Source of the DNA: Streptomyces sp. NBC_00878
GTDB taxonomy: Bacteria > Actinomycetota > Actinomycetes > Streptomycetales > Streptomycetaceae
Length of the DNA: 64,000 bases
Assembly: GCF_026341515.1 (NCBI RefSeq)
Contig: NZ_JAPEOK010000001.1
Coordinates: 4,278,001 to 4,342,000, forward strand
Direction of reading: 5' to 3'
A program made the translations under genes and the position numbers. Of the stretch, positions 39,055 through 48,332 are shown in pieces. Each line of letters begins with the position of its first letter. Position 1 is the first letter of the stretch. Below the pieces are notes generated by a model. The model saw only the letters and a list, made by a program, of their open reading frames with translations, ran no database searches and was not told where the DNA came from.

Positions 39055-40917
39055 TCATTTACCGAAGGCCAGCATCAACTTCTCCTTCGACTCGTCGTTG
39101 CCCGTCAGCCGGGTGGTGGAGAGGTAGAAGCGCCCGTCCACGTAGTCGACGGCCTTCGAGAAGAAGCCGTTCTCGATGTCGGCGGTGCCCTGCGGGTTCT
39201 GCAGCAGCTTCCGAGGCGTGTGCGAACCGCCGCCGACCGGGATCGAGACGACCTGCCCGCCCGCGTCGTACGAGGGCTGCACGTACGCGAGCAGGTTCGT
39301 GCCCTCCAGCCTCAGCGGCATCATCGCCTCGTCCGCCGGGGACTTGACGCGCCACTTCTCCTTGCCGTTGTCCAGGCTGATCGCGACGACCTCGTTGGCG
39401 CCGCTCTTCGCCTCGGTCGGCAGGTAGAGGGTGTTCGCGTCGGCCGCCACACCCCCGCAGGCCTGGAGGTCGCGCGAGAGGACCGACCAGCCGCACTCGG
39501 GCGCGAACGACTCGTCGACGTCGACCTCCGAGCGGACCGTGCCGTCGCTCTTCAGCGCGGTGACGTTCCACTGCTTCTTGTCGGCGTTGGTGAGGTAGAT
39601 GACGACGGGGTCGACGGAGTACGTCCGCTCGACGCGCCAGCCCTTGGGGAACTTCCTGGTCCACTTGGTCTTGCCGGTGGCCGGGTCGAGTTCCTGCACC
39701 TCCTCGTGCTCGTTGTCGCCGCCGGCCCCGCAGGACGCGACGGAGAGCAGCTTCGCGCCGCCGGTGAACGCCGACGGGAAGCAGGAGGCGTCGTACTTCT
39801 TCTTGTCGAAGCGCTTGTCGCCGCTGTTCACGTCGTAGCCGATGCCGGACATGGAGCGGCCGACCATCAGCGTGTCACCGACGATGTTCAGGCTGAGGCT
39901 GAGGGCACTGTCGAAGAGGTCCCCCTCGGGGATCGTCTTCGTCCAGCCCTTCTTGCCGGTGGTGAGGTCGAGCTGCACGACCTGGTTGCACTCGGCGGCG
40001 TCCTTGGTGCCTTCCTTGTACGCCACGAAGACCTTGTCGTCGGACGTCTTCTGCGGCGACACCGCGCAGATCTTCTGCGGGAACGAGATCGCGGGCCAAC
40101 TGACCTTGCCGTCGCCCACGTTGTAGGCGAAGACCTGCTTGTACGCGGCCTTCACGGCGACCTTGTCGGTGATCCACAGGCCGGGGGCGTCGGCGCCGGA
40201 ACCGGGCGCGTCGGGCGCCTCCTTGTACCAGAGCACCTTCGACTCGCCCGGCTGGCGGCCCTCGTTGAGGTCCTCGGACCCCGCGTTGCCGTCGCCGTCG
40301 CCGTCACCGGGGTTGACCGGGGCGTCCGAGGCGGTGGCCTTGCCGTCCTGGCTCTTGTCGGCGACGGGCTTCTTCTTGCTGTCGTCACCGCTGCCGGAGA
40401 CGGCCCACACGGTGCCGCCGATGACGAGCGCCGCGGCCAGCGCCGCCCCGATGATCACCGCGGGCTTCCCCTTGAAGGGGTTGCGCGAGCCCCCGCCCGG
40501 CGGCGGCGTCCCGGGCGCACCTGGGAACTGCGGCTGCTGCGGGTATCCGTATCCGGGCTGCTGACCGTACGGACCCGGCTGCTGCGGCTGTCCGTACGGG
40601 CCGGGCTGGGTGTACGGCCCTGCCTGCTGGGTGTACGGCCCCGGCTGCTGGCCGTACGGGCCCGGCTGGGCGTAGGGACCGGGCTGCTGCGGATAGCCGT
40701 ATCCGGGCTGCGGAGCGCCGTGCGGAGGCGGCGGGGACTGCGGAGCGCCCTGCGGAGGCGGCGGCGGGGTCCCCGGTGGCTGGGCGGGCGGTGGAGGCGT
40801 GGCTCCCTGCGGGTCCTGCGGGGGGCCGAAGCCTCCCTGTGGTGGCGGACCTTGCGGTGGCTGGTCCTGCGGCGCCCCGAACCCGCCCTGCGGCGGCTGG
40901 TTGGGCGGCTGAGTCAT
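39055..40917 (-). CDS. membrane-anchored PQQ-like beta-propeller protein, paralogue 2
   Basis: A 620-residue protein with the same layout: a Pro/Gln-rich N-terminus with QPGPY repeats, then KPAVIIGAALAAALVIGGTVW as the TM. An Asp-rich linker and a propeller (KKGWTKTIPEG, TGKTKWTRKF, NGKEKWRVKS blades) follow. The ATG at 40917 is preferred over 40938. It precedes its paralogue on the same strand and is probably co-transcribed. No catalytic residues are identifiable. Confidence 0.82.
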   Translation of the reverse strand: MTQPPNQPPQGGFGAPQDQPPQGPPPQGGFGPPQDPQGATPPPPAQPPGTPPPPPQGAPQSPPPPHGAPQPGYGYPQQPGPYAQPGPYGQQPGPYTQQAGPYTQPGPYGQPQQPGPYGQQPGYGYPQQPQFPGAPGTPPPGGGSRNPFKGKPAVIIGAALAAALVIGGTVWAVSGSGDDSKKKPVADKSQDGKATASDAPVNPGDGDGDGNAGSEDLNEGRQPGESKVLWYKEAPDAPGSGADAPGLWITDKVAVKAAYKQVFAYNVGDGKVSWPAISFPQKICAVSPQKTSDDKVFVAYKEGTKDAAECNQVVQLDLTTGKKGWTKTIPEGDLFDSALSLSLNIVGDTLMVGRSMSGIGYDVNSGDKRFDKKKYDASCFPSAFTGGAKLLSVASCGAGGDNEHEEVQELDPATGKTKWTRKFPKGWRVERTYSVDPVVIYLTNADKKQWNVTALKSDGTVRSEVDVDESFAPECGWSVLSRDLQACGGVAADANTLYLPTEAKSGANEVVAISLDNGKEKWRVKSPADEAMMPLRLEGTNLLAYVQPSYDAGGQVVSIPVGGGSHTPRKLLQNPQGTADIENGFFSKAVDYVDGRFYLSTTRLTGNDESKEKLMLAFGK

Positions 40918-41130
40918 CAGCGTGTTCCCCCTCTTCACTGATTTTTAGCCATGCCCTGCAGTACGCACCGCAGTAGGCGGTGCACTCACAGTGGTTGTCA
41001 GACTCCCCAAGAGTGTTCTCGGACGGCCCTTTCTATCACCATGACGCACTCGAACAAGGGGCCGGTTCCGCCCCTGTTCCCAAGGGAGGACCGGCCCGTG
41101 ATGCCCTCGTTATGCTCCTTCACGCAGCCT

Positions 41131-42939
41131 TCACGCGTCGTCTGCGAGCTCCAGCCACCGCATCTCCAACTCCTCGCGCTCGGTGGCCAGTTCACGCAGG
41201 TCCGAGTCCAGTTTCGCCACTTTCCCGAAGTCCGTGGCATTGTCGGCGATTTGGGTGTGGAGTCTGCTCTCCTTCTCGGAGATCTTGTCCAACTGCCGCT
41301 CGATCTTCTGGAGTTCCTTCTTCGCGGCGCGGGCGTCTGCTGCCGACGCCCCGGGCTTCTCGGCCGACTGGACGGGCACGGGGGCCGAGGCCGCCGCGGC
41401 CTCCTCCATCTTGTGCCGCCGCTCCAGGTACTCGTCGATCCCGCGCGGCAGCATCCGCAGGGTCGCGTCGCCGAGGAGCGCGAACACCCGGTCCGTCGTG
41501 CGCTCGATGAAGAACCGGTCGTGGGAGATCACGACCATCGAGCCGGGCCAGCCGTCGAGGACGTCCTCCAACTGCGTGAGGGTCTCGATGTCGAGGTCGT
41601 TCGTCGGCTCGTCGAGGAAGAGGACGTTGGGCTCGTCCATCAGCAGCCGCAGCAGCTGGAGGCGGCGGCGCTCACCGCCGCTGAGATCCCCGACCGGCGT
41701 CCACTGCTTCTCCTTGTTGAAGCCGAAGGTCTCGCAGAGCTGGCCCGCGGTCATCTCACGGCCCTTGCCGAGGTCGACGCGATCGCGCACCGCCTGGACG
41801 GCCTGCAACACCCGCAGGGCCGGGTCGAGTTCGGCGACCTCCTGGGAGAGGTAGGCGAGCTTGACGGTCTTGCCGGTGACGATCCGGCCGGCGACGGGCT
41901 GCGTCTCGCCCTCGGAACGGGCGGCGTCTCTCATGGCCCGCAGCAGCGAGGTCTTGCCCGCGCCGTTCACCCCGACGAGACCGATCCGGTCGCCCGGTCC
42001 GAGCTGCCAGGTCAGGTGCTTGAGGAGCACCTTGGGCCCGGCCTGCACGGTGACGTCCTTCAGGTCGAAGACCGTCTTGCCGAGCCGGGTCGAGGCGAAC
42101 TTCATCAGCTCGCTGCTGTCCCGGGGCGGCGGCACGTCCGCGATCAGCTCGTTGGCGGCCTCGACGCGGAAGCGCGGCTTGGACGTACGGGCCGGGGCGC
42201 CCCGCCGCAGCCAGGCCAGCTCCTTCCTGACCAGGTTCTGCCGCTTGACCTCCTCGGTGGCGGCGATGCGCTCCCGCTCGGCCCGCGCGAAGACGTAGTC
42301 GGTGTAGCCGCCCTCGTACTCGTACACGTCGCCCTTCTGCACGTCCCACATGCGGGTGCAGACCTGGTCCAGGAACCAGCGGTCGTGGGTGACGCAGACG
42401 AGGGCGGACCGGCGCCGGCTCAGATGCTGGGCGAGCCAGGAGATCCCTTCCACGTCCAGGTGGTTGGTGGGCTCGTCGAGGATGACCAGGTCCTGCTCCT
42501 CGATGAGCAGCTTGGCCAGCGCGATCCGCCGCCGCTCACCGCCGGAGAGCGGTCCGATCACGGTGTCGAGCCCCTGCGGGAAGCCTGGCAGGTCGAGCCC
42601 GCCGAAGAGTCCGGTGAGTACGTCCCTGATCTTGGCGTTGCCCGCCCACTCGTGGTCGGCCATGTCCCGGATGACCTCGTGGCGGACGGTGGCCTCGGGG
42701 TCGAGGGAGTCGTGCTGGGTGAGCACGCCGAGGTGGAGGCCGCCCGAGTGCGTGACGCGCCCGGTGTCGGCCTCCTCCAGCTTGGCGAGCATCCGGATCA
42801 GCGTGGTCTTGCCGTCGCCGTTGCGGCCGACCACCCCGATCCGGTCGCCCTCGGACACGCCGAGGGAGACTCCGTCGAGCAGCGCACGGGTTCCGTACAC
42901 CTTGCTGACTGCCTCGACATTGACCAGATTGACGGCCAT
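41131..42939 (-). CDS. ABC-F family ATPase (Uup/EttA-like)
   Basis: A 602-residue soluble protein with two ABC domains and no membrane part. Walker A: GRNGDGKTT and GVNGAGKTS. Signatures: LSGGERRRI and LSGGERRRL. Walker B: LVILDEPTNHLD and VLFLDEPTNDLD. A charged C-terminal coiled coil (RAAKKELQKIERQLDKISEK) resembles Uup. ABC-F proteins act on the ribosome, in translation or antibiotic protection; which is not decided. Confidence 0.9.
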   Translation of the reverse strand: MAVNLVNVEAVSKVYGTRALLDGVSLGVSEGDRIGVVGRNGDGKTTLIRMLAKLEEADTGRVTHSGGLHLGVLTQHDSLDPEATVRHEVIRDMADHEWAGNAKIRDVLTGLFGGLDLPGFPQGLDTVIGPLSGGERRRIALAKLLIEEQDLVILDEPTNHLDVEGISWLAQHLSRRRSALVCVTHDRWFLDQVCTRMWDVQKGDVYEYEGGYTDYVFARAERERIAATEEVKRQNLVRKELAWLRRGAPARTSKPRFRVEAANELIADVPPPRDSSELMKFASTRLGKTVFDLKDVTVQAGPKVLLKHLTWQLGPGDRIGLVGVNGAGKTSLLRAMRDAARSEGETQPVAGRIVTGKTVKLAYLSQEVAELDPALRVLQAVQAVRDRVDLGKGREMTAGQLCETFGFNKEKQWTPVGDLSGGERRRLQLLRLLMDEPNVLFLDEPTNDLDIETLTQLEDVLDGWPGSMVVISHDRFFIERTTDRVFALLGDATLRMLPRGIDEYLERRHKMEEAAAASAPVPVQSAEKPGASAADARAAKKELQKIERQLDKISEKESRLHTQIADNATDFGKVAKLDSDLRELATEREELEMRWLELADDA

Positions 42940-43100
42940 CGCACTCCTGACAAGGGGGATCGATCGACCTTCCAGGGTAGTCGCCCGTGAGGGTGATCCT
43001 TCCGCCCGTCCAGGGGCACGGCTCCGCCGGGTGGGCGCGCCCAGCCCCCACGCACCCGCAGGTGGGACTCAATCCCTCCGTACCCCTCCGCGCGAAGCGC

Positions 43101-45110
43101 CTACCGCCCCTGCTGGGGCGGTATCAGCGCGGAGGCGGGCGCCAGGGACCTACCCCCCGCCCCGGACTCCGCGAGGGCCCGATCATGCACAGGCATGTCG
43201 TCCCGCACGAGGTTCTCCGGAATCAGCACGGCCGCCGTCACTCCCCCGCTCACCGAGGCCCGCAGCTCCACACTCAGCCCCTGCCGCTCGGCCAGCCGGT
43301 TCACCACGAACAGCCCGATCTGCTTGGCGTCCAGCAGGTCGACCTTCTCGGACCGGAGCTTGCGGTTGGCGTCGGCCATCGCGTCCTCGTTCATACCGAA
43401 GCCGCTGTCCTCGACCTCGATCAGCAGCCCGTCACGCACCCGGGCGGCCCGCAGCTGCACCGTGGTGCTGGGCGGCGAGAAGGCGGAGGCGTTCTCGACG
43501 AGCTCGGCGAGCAGATGGATCACGTCGGCGACCGAGCCGCCCGCGATGGAGACGCGGGGCGCGGCCCAGATCTGTACCCGCGAGGCGTTCTCGATCTCGG
43601 CGACGGCGGCGCGCAACACGTCCAGCAGCGGGATCGGGTCGCGCCAGCCGCGGCCGGGCGCGATGCCGGACAGGATGAGCAGGCTCTCGGAGTGCCGCCG
43701 CATCCGGGTGGCGAGGTAGTCGATCCGGTACAGGTCCTGGAGCTCGGCCTGATCGCGCTGCCGCTGCTCCATCGTGTCGAGCAGGTCGAGCTGGCGGTGC
43801 AGCAGAACCTGGCTGCGGCGCGCGATGCTGACGTACACGCCGGAGATGCCACTGAGGAGTTCGGCGCGTTCCGAGGCGGCCTTGAGGGCGGCCCGCTGGA
43901 CGGCGGTGAGTGCGGTGCCGACCTGCGCGAGCTCGTCGCCGACCAGCCGCCGCATCGGTGCCTCGACGTCGATGTCGACGCCCTGCCCGGCGTGCAGCCG
44001 CCGCATGGCCTGCGGCAGTCGGCGTCCGGCCACTTCGAGGGCGGAGTTGCGCAGATCGAGGAGTTCGACGATGAATCCGCGCCCGACGAGTACGGAGACG
44101 AGCAGCGAGAGCAGCACGCCGACGAGGCCCAGGACGACGGCGACGCCGGAGGCCCCGAGCGTGTCCCAGCCGAAGGCGTTCGCCTGGGAGACGGCGGCCG
44201 TTCCGGCGCTCGTCTCGGCGTCGTTCAGCCCTTCGAGGACGGCGTCCGAGGAGCCGTCCCACTGCTTGAGGAAGCCCGCCGCCACGGCCGAGGCACCGGG
44301 ACCGGCGCTGCGCACCCGGTTCTCGACGGCTTGCAGGTTCTCGTAACTCCCGCTTCCCAGAACGCCCTTGTACGCGTCCCGGTGGCCGGGCTTGAGGTCG
44401 GCGACGGCGGGCGCGAGCAGTTGGCGCTGGGTGGCGACGGCGCCGACGAACAGCGCGTACTGGTCCTTGGTGAGCGTTCCGGCGGCCCGGCCGGCGGCGA
44501 GGATCGCCTGTTCCTGGGCCAGTGCCTCGCGAGCGCGGGCGAGTTCGAGCACGACCCGGGCCTCGGAGGCGGCGCCCGCGCGGTCCTCGCCGGTGAGCGC
44601 GCCGGAGACGGCGAAGGCGTGCTCGACCATCGTGGAGTACGCCGTGTGGAGGTCCATGGTCTTCGCGCCGTCGCCGTAGACCTCGGCGCGCAGCGCGACC
44701 AGACCTTCCGCGTCGGCCTCCAGGCGGTCGATGCGCCCCGGCAGCGAGGAGTTGAGCAGTCCGGCGTCGGCGCTGCTGGCGTTGGCGCCGTCGAGGAGCT
44801 TCTTGGCGGCGGCGTCGGTCTTCCGGGTGACGGCGCGCAGTTCGACGCGGTCGCCCTTGCCGGGGGTGGCCGCGAACCGCAGGGCGGCGGTCCGCTCGGC
44901 CTGCAGGGCGGTGACGAACCCGTCGACGGGTTCGAGGAGTTCGGAGTTGACCTCCTTGGCCCGCTCGGTGGCGCCGATGCTGGAGGCGGTGGTCACCGCG
45001 GCGAAGCCCCACAGGGCCATCAGCGACACGATGGGAAGCATGAGCAGGGAGACGATCTTGGCTCTGACCGACCTGGGTCGCAGCCGGTCGGGCGTGCGTC
45101 GGACACGCAT
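43101..45110 (-). CDS. nitrate/nitrite-sensing-domain (NIT) sensor histidine kinase, CvnA-like
   Basis: A 669-residue membrane protein. TM at about 18-42, a NIT-type extracellular domain (VDGFVTALQAERTAALRF), a second TM near 320-345, a HAMP-like linker, then the kinase core. ATPase motifs are present: HLLAELVENASAFSPP and DSGFGM. The phosphoacceptor stretch reads YRIDYLATRMRRHSES, where related CvnA-type kinases as I recall have a His in place of the first Tyr after Asp. No cvnBCD genes are adjacent. Confidence 0.85.
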   Translation of the reverse strand: MRVRRTPDRLRPRSVRAKIVSLLMLPIVSLMALWGFAAVTTASSIGATERAKEVNSELLEPVDGFVTALQAERTAALRFAATPGKGDRVELRAVTRKTDAAAKKLLDGANASSADAGLLNSSLPGRIDRLEADAEGLVALRAEVYGDGAKTMDLHTAYSTMVEHAFAVSGALTGEDRAGAASEARVVLELARAREALAQEQAILAAGRAAGTLTKDQYALFVGAVATQRQLLAPAVADLKPGHRDAYKGVLGSGSYENLQAVENRVRSAGPGASAVAAGFLKQWDGSSDAVLEGLNDAETSAGTAAVSQANAFGWDTLGASGVAVVLGLVGVLLSLLVSVLVGRGFIVELLDLRNSALEVAGRRLPQAMRRLHAGQGVDIDVEAPMRRLVGDELAQVGTALTAVQRAALKAASERAELLSGISGVYVSIARRSQVLLHRQLDLLDTMEQRQRDQAELQDLYRIDYLATRMRRHSESLLILSGIAPGRGWRDPIPLLDVLRAAVAEIENASRVQIWAAPRVSIAGGSVADVIHLLAELVENASAFSPPSTTVQLRAARVRDGLLIEVEDSGFGMNEDAMADANRKLRSEKVDLLDAKQIGLFVVNRLAERQGLSVELRASVSGGVTAAVLIPENLVRDDMPVHDRALAESGAGGRSLAPASALIPPQQGR

Positions 45111-45228
45111 GGGGCACCTCGTTCAGGGAGGGGTAGGACGTACGGCGGCCGTCTGAGGGGGCGTTACGGTCGCCCGCCGCCGACAGGCCGTCTCAGGTGG
45201 TGACTTGGGCGGTGACTCAGGCGGCGGC

Positions 45229-46008
45229 TCAGGCGGTGGAAAGCTCCACCTGGCGCAGGAGTTCGGCGGCCACGGCGGACTCGGCGCGCTTGCCGGTCGG
45301 GGAGAGCGCGACATACGCGGCGGCCAGGAAGAGGAAGGAGCCGAGGAGGACGGCGAGGGGGAAGATGAACTCCGTGGCGGTGGCGCCCGCCAGGGCCGCG
45401 CTGCTCGGCGCGAGGCTGATGCTCACGGCGTACATCGCGGTGTAGTGCATGCTGCTGACCGCGAGGCCCATCACGAGGGCGGCGGCGGTGGCGACGACCG
45501 GGCCGCGTACGACGAGGCTGAGCGTGAGCGCGGCGGTCGCGGCGACGACGGCGATCGCGACCGAGGCGATGACCAGGGTCGGGTCGTACCGGACCGTGCC
45601 GTGCAGATTGAGCGCCGCCATGCCGATGTAGTGCATGGCCGCGACGCCGAGTCCGGTGCCGAGTCCGCCGAGCAGCACGGCGCGTACGCGGGACCGGCCG
45701 TAGCCGGCGGTGCACACGCCCGCGCCGACGACGAGTACGGCGACGACCAGGCTGAGCACGGTCAGCGGGACGTCGTAGCGGATCGGCGTGCCGTCGACGC
45801 CGAAGCCGAGCATCGCGACGAAGTGCATGGTCCAGATGCCGGAACCGATGGCGACCGAGGCAAGCAGCAGCCAGTTCCGCTTGGAGGCACCGTCCGCCTC
45901 AAGTGCCCTGACGGTGCACCGCAGTCCGAGTGCCGCGCCGACGCAGGCCATCGCATAGGACAGGACGGGAGTGACCCATCCGGCGCTGAAGTGGTCCATG
46001 TGACCCAT
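45229..46008 (-). CDS. MHYT-domain integral membrane protein
   Basis: A 259-residue protein with about seven TM segments. Three MHYT-type motifs are present: IWTMHFVAM, GVAAMHYIGM and SMHYTAMYA. Such domains are proposed to bind copper and sense oxygen, CO or NO. No GGDEF, EAL or kinase domain is attached. The ATG at 46008 is chosen for GAGGGG; longer frames upstream lack TM or homology. Confidence 0.9.
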   Translation of the reverse strand: MGHMDHFSAGWVTPVLSYAMACVGAALGLRCTVRALEADGASKRNWLLLASVAIGSGIWTMHFVAMLGFGVDGTPIRYDVPLTVLSLVVAVLVVGAGVCTAGYGRSRVRAVLLGGLGTGLGVAAMHYIGMAALNLHGTVRYDPTLVIASVAIAVVAATAALTLSLVVRGPVVATAAALVMGLAVSSMHYTAMYAVSISLAPSSAALAGATATEFIFPLAVLLGSFLFLAAAYVALSPTGKRAESAVAAELLRQVELSTA

Positions 46009-46320
46009 GGGGAAGCCCCTCTCGCCCGCCGCACGGCCTGACCGTACGCACGGAAGTACCGCCGGTAACAAGACACCGGAGGTGGCTGATAATGCCAGCC
46101 CAAGGCGATCGGCAGACCGGGGCGAAAGGGGCCAGGCCGGGAGATAGACGAGAATTAATTCCGGTGACCTAGATAACACTTGACCTGCATTTACATGCAG
46201 ACGACCAGGCCAAACGGAATCTACCGAGGACGTCCACAGACCCCACACACGCGGGGTCGAACCCGTTGAGTCCCCGTTTCCCAAGGCACCTTTCAAGCCA
46301 CCGGATTCGACACACGACTC
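46009..46320. promoter_or_regulatory. gap upstream of MHYT gene with AT-rich palindrome
   Basis: CTGCAT (46185-46190) ttac ATGCAG (46195-46200) is a perfect palindrome next to a TTGACC (46180-46185). The flank 46141-46200 is unusually AT-rich. It may be an operator for the MHYT gene. No terminator after ispE is evident. Confidence 0.35.
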
Positions 46321-47223
46321 TCACACCACGACAGCCCCCGGCACGGGCCCGGCGGCCACGCGCGCGGCGCGACAAGTCCCGGAAACGACAAGCACGTCCG
46401 CCACCTTCACCGCGGCCTCCGCGTCACGGACGAGGAACGCGGTCGTCGGCCCCGACCCGGACACCAGCGCGGCCAGCGCCCCCGCGGCCGTCCCCGCCTC
46501 CAACGTCCGGGCCAGCGACGGCCGGAGAGACAACGCGGCGGCCTGGAGGTCGTTGGAGAGGGCGCCCGCGAGCGCCGCGGCGTCCCCCTTCGCCAGCGCC
46601 CCGAGCAGCGCGTCGGAAGCAACCGGCTCGGGCACCTCCACCCCTTCGCCCAGCCGGTCGAACTCCCCGTACACGGCCGGCGTCGACAGCCCGCCGTCGG
46701 CGACGGCGAAGACCCAGTGGAAGGTCCCGCCGACCTCCAGCACGCGCAGCTTCTCCCCCCGCCCGGTCCCGAGCGCCGCACCGCCGACCAGGCTGAACGG
46801 CACGTCGCTGCCCAACTCGGCGCAGATGTCGAGGAGTTCGTCGCGCGAGGCCCCCGTACCCCAGAGAGCGTCGCACGCGAGCAGCGCGCCCGCGCCGTCG
46901 GCGGACCCGCCCGCCATGCCCCCGGCGACGGGAATGTCCTTGGCGATGTGGATGTGCACGCGGGCCTCGCGCCCCGTCCTCGCGGCGAGCTTCTCCACCG
47001 CGCGGGCCGCCAGGTTCGTACGGTCCAGGGGGACTTGGGCGGCGTCGGGCCCCTCGCAGGTCACCCGGAGGGTGTCCGCCGGGCGCACGGTGACCTCGTC
47101 GTACAGGCCGACCGCGAGGAAGACGTTGGCCAGGTCGTGGAACCCGTCGGGGCGGGCGCCGCCCACCGCGAGCTGCACATTGACCTTGGCGGGTACCCGT
47201 ACCGTCACGCTCGTCGCACTCAC
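46321..47223 (-). CDS. ispE: 4-diphosphocytidyl-2-C-methyl-D-erythritol kinase
   Basis: A 300-residue GHMP kinase of the MEP isoprenoid pathway. Motifs: [14 protein letters not shown] and [19 protein letters not shown], plus [12 protein letters not shown]. The GTG at 47223 overlaps the ksgA stop (GTGA), so the two are coupled. Confidence 0.93.
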   Translation of the reverse strand: MSATSVTVRVPAKVNVQLAVGGARPDGFHDLANVFLAVGLYDEVTVRPADTLRVTCEGPDAAQVPLDRTNLAARAVEKLAARTGREARVHIHIAKDIPVAGGMAGGSADGAGALLACDALWGTGASRDELLDICAELGSDVPFSLVGGAALGTGRGEKLRVLEVGGTFHWVFAVADGGLSTPAVYGEFDRLGEGVEVPEPVASDALLGALAKGDAAALAGALSNDLQAAALSLRPSLARTLEAGTAAGALAALVSGSGPTTAFLVRDAEAAVKVADVLVVSGTCRAARVAAGPVPGAVVV

Positions 47224-48080
47224 TGCTTGCTCTCCGCGATCCGTGCGAACTCTTCCACCGTCAGGGACTCGCCGCGTGCCTGGGGCGAGACGCCCGCCGC
47301 GACGAGGGCGGCCTCGGCGGCGGGGGCCGAACCCGCCCAGCCGGCGAGCGCGGCCCGCAGGGTCTTGCGGCGCTGGGCGAAGGCCGCGTCCACGACGGCG
47401 AAGACCTCGCGCCTGGAGGCGGTCGTCTTCACCGGCTCCTCGCGCCGCACCAGCGATACGAGCCCGCTGTCGACGTTGGGCGCGGGCCAGAAGACGGTGC
47501 GGCCGATGGAACCGGCCCGCCTGACGTCGGCGTACCAGTTCGCCTTCACGGACGGCACGCCGTAGACCTTCGAGCCGGGCGGGGCGGCCAGCCGGTCGGC
47601 GACCTCCGCCTGCACCATCACGAGGGTGCGCTCGATGGTGGGGAAGGTGTCGAGCATGTGCAGGAGTACGGGGACGGCGACGTTGTAGGGAAGGTTCGCG
47701 ACGAGGGCGGTGGGGGCGGGGCCGGGGAGTCCGGTCACCTGCATGGCGTCGGAGTGGACGAGTGCGAAGCGCTCGGCGCGGGACGGCATGCGGGCGGTGA
47801 TCGTCGCCGGGAGCGCGCCCGCGAGGGCGTCGTCGATCTCGACGGCGACGACGCGGTCGGCGGCCTCCAGCAGGGCGAGGGTCAGGGAGCCGAGTCCCGG
47901 GCCGACCTCGACGACCACGTCCTCGGGGCGGACGCCGGCGGTCCGCACGATCCGGCGCACGGTGTTGGCGTCGATGACGAAGTTCTGGCCGCGCTGCTTG
48001 GTGGGCCGTACGCCGAGGGCCTCCGCGAGCTCGCGGACATCGGCGGGGCCCAGGAGGGCGTCGGGGGTGGGGCTGCTCAC
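47220..48080 (-). CDS. rsmA: 16S rRNA (A1518/A1519-N6) dimethyltransferase
   Basis: A 286-residue KsgA/RsmA enzyme. The SAM site is [18 protein letters not shown] and the catalytic loop is [11 protein letters not shown]. The usual [11 protein letters not shown]-terminus is present. Dimethylates two adenosines near the 3' end of 16S rRNA. Upstream of ispE, conserved order. Confidence 0.93.
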   Translation of the reverse strand: MSSPTPDALLGPADVRELAEALGVRPTKQRGQNFVIDANTVRRIVRTAGVRPEDVVVEVGPGLGSLTLALLEAADRVVAVEIDDALAGALPATITARMPSRAERFALVHSDAMQVTGLPGPAPTALVANLPYNVAVPVLLHMLDTFPTIERTLVMVQAEVADRLAAPPGSKVYGVPSVKANWYADVRRAGSIGRTVFWPAPNVDSGLVSLVRREEPVKTTASRREVFAVVDAAFAQRRKTLRAALAGWAGSAPAAEAALVAAGVSPQARGESLTVEEFARIAESKQ

Positions 48081-48193
48081 GCCCCAAGGGTACGGGTGGC
48101 ATGGGGCGGGGATTTTCGCCGGAGGGGCTGAGATGCCTCAGGGCCGAGACACCCAAGGGGCGCGGGGCTGTTTCCCTATGCGGCTCCGCCGCG

Positions 48194-48305
48194 ATGGGGG
48201 TCCCCCCGCTCATGGGGGTCCCCCCGCTCATGGGGGTCCCCCCGCTCGAGCGAAGCCGAGAGTGGGGGAGAAGCCGAGAGTGGGGGAGAAGCCGAGAGTG
48301 GGGGA
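48194..48305. repeat. palindromic intergenic element with both arms triplicated
   Basis: Three 18-bp copies of ATGGGGGTCCCCCCGCTC (48194-48247) are followed, after gagc, by three 18-bp copies of GAAGCCGAGAGTGGGGGA (48252-48305). A single such pair is the ordinary Streptomyces intergenic element; here each arm is tripled symmetrically. It lies between rpfE and rsmA. Confidence 0.85.
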
Positions 48306-48332
48306 GCGCTCAGCCACAACGAACCCGCACCC

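Noticed and set aside
46321..48231. A 636-residue frame containing ispE
   Set aside because: The N-terminal part is an off-frame reading of rsmA; ispE starts at GTG 47223.
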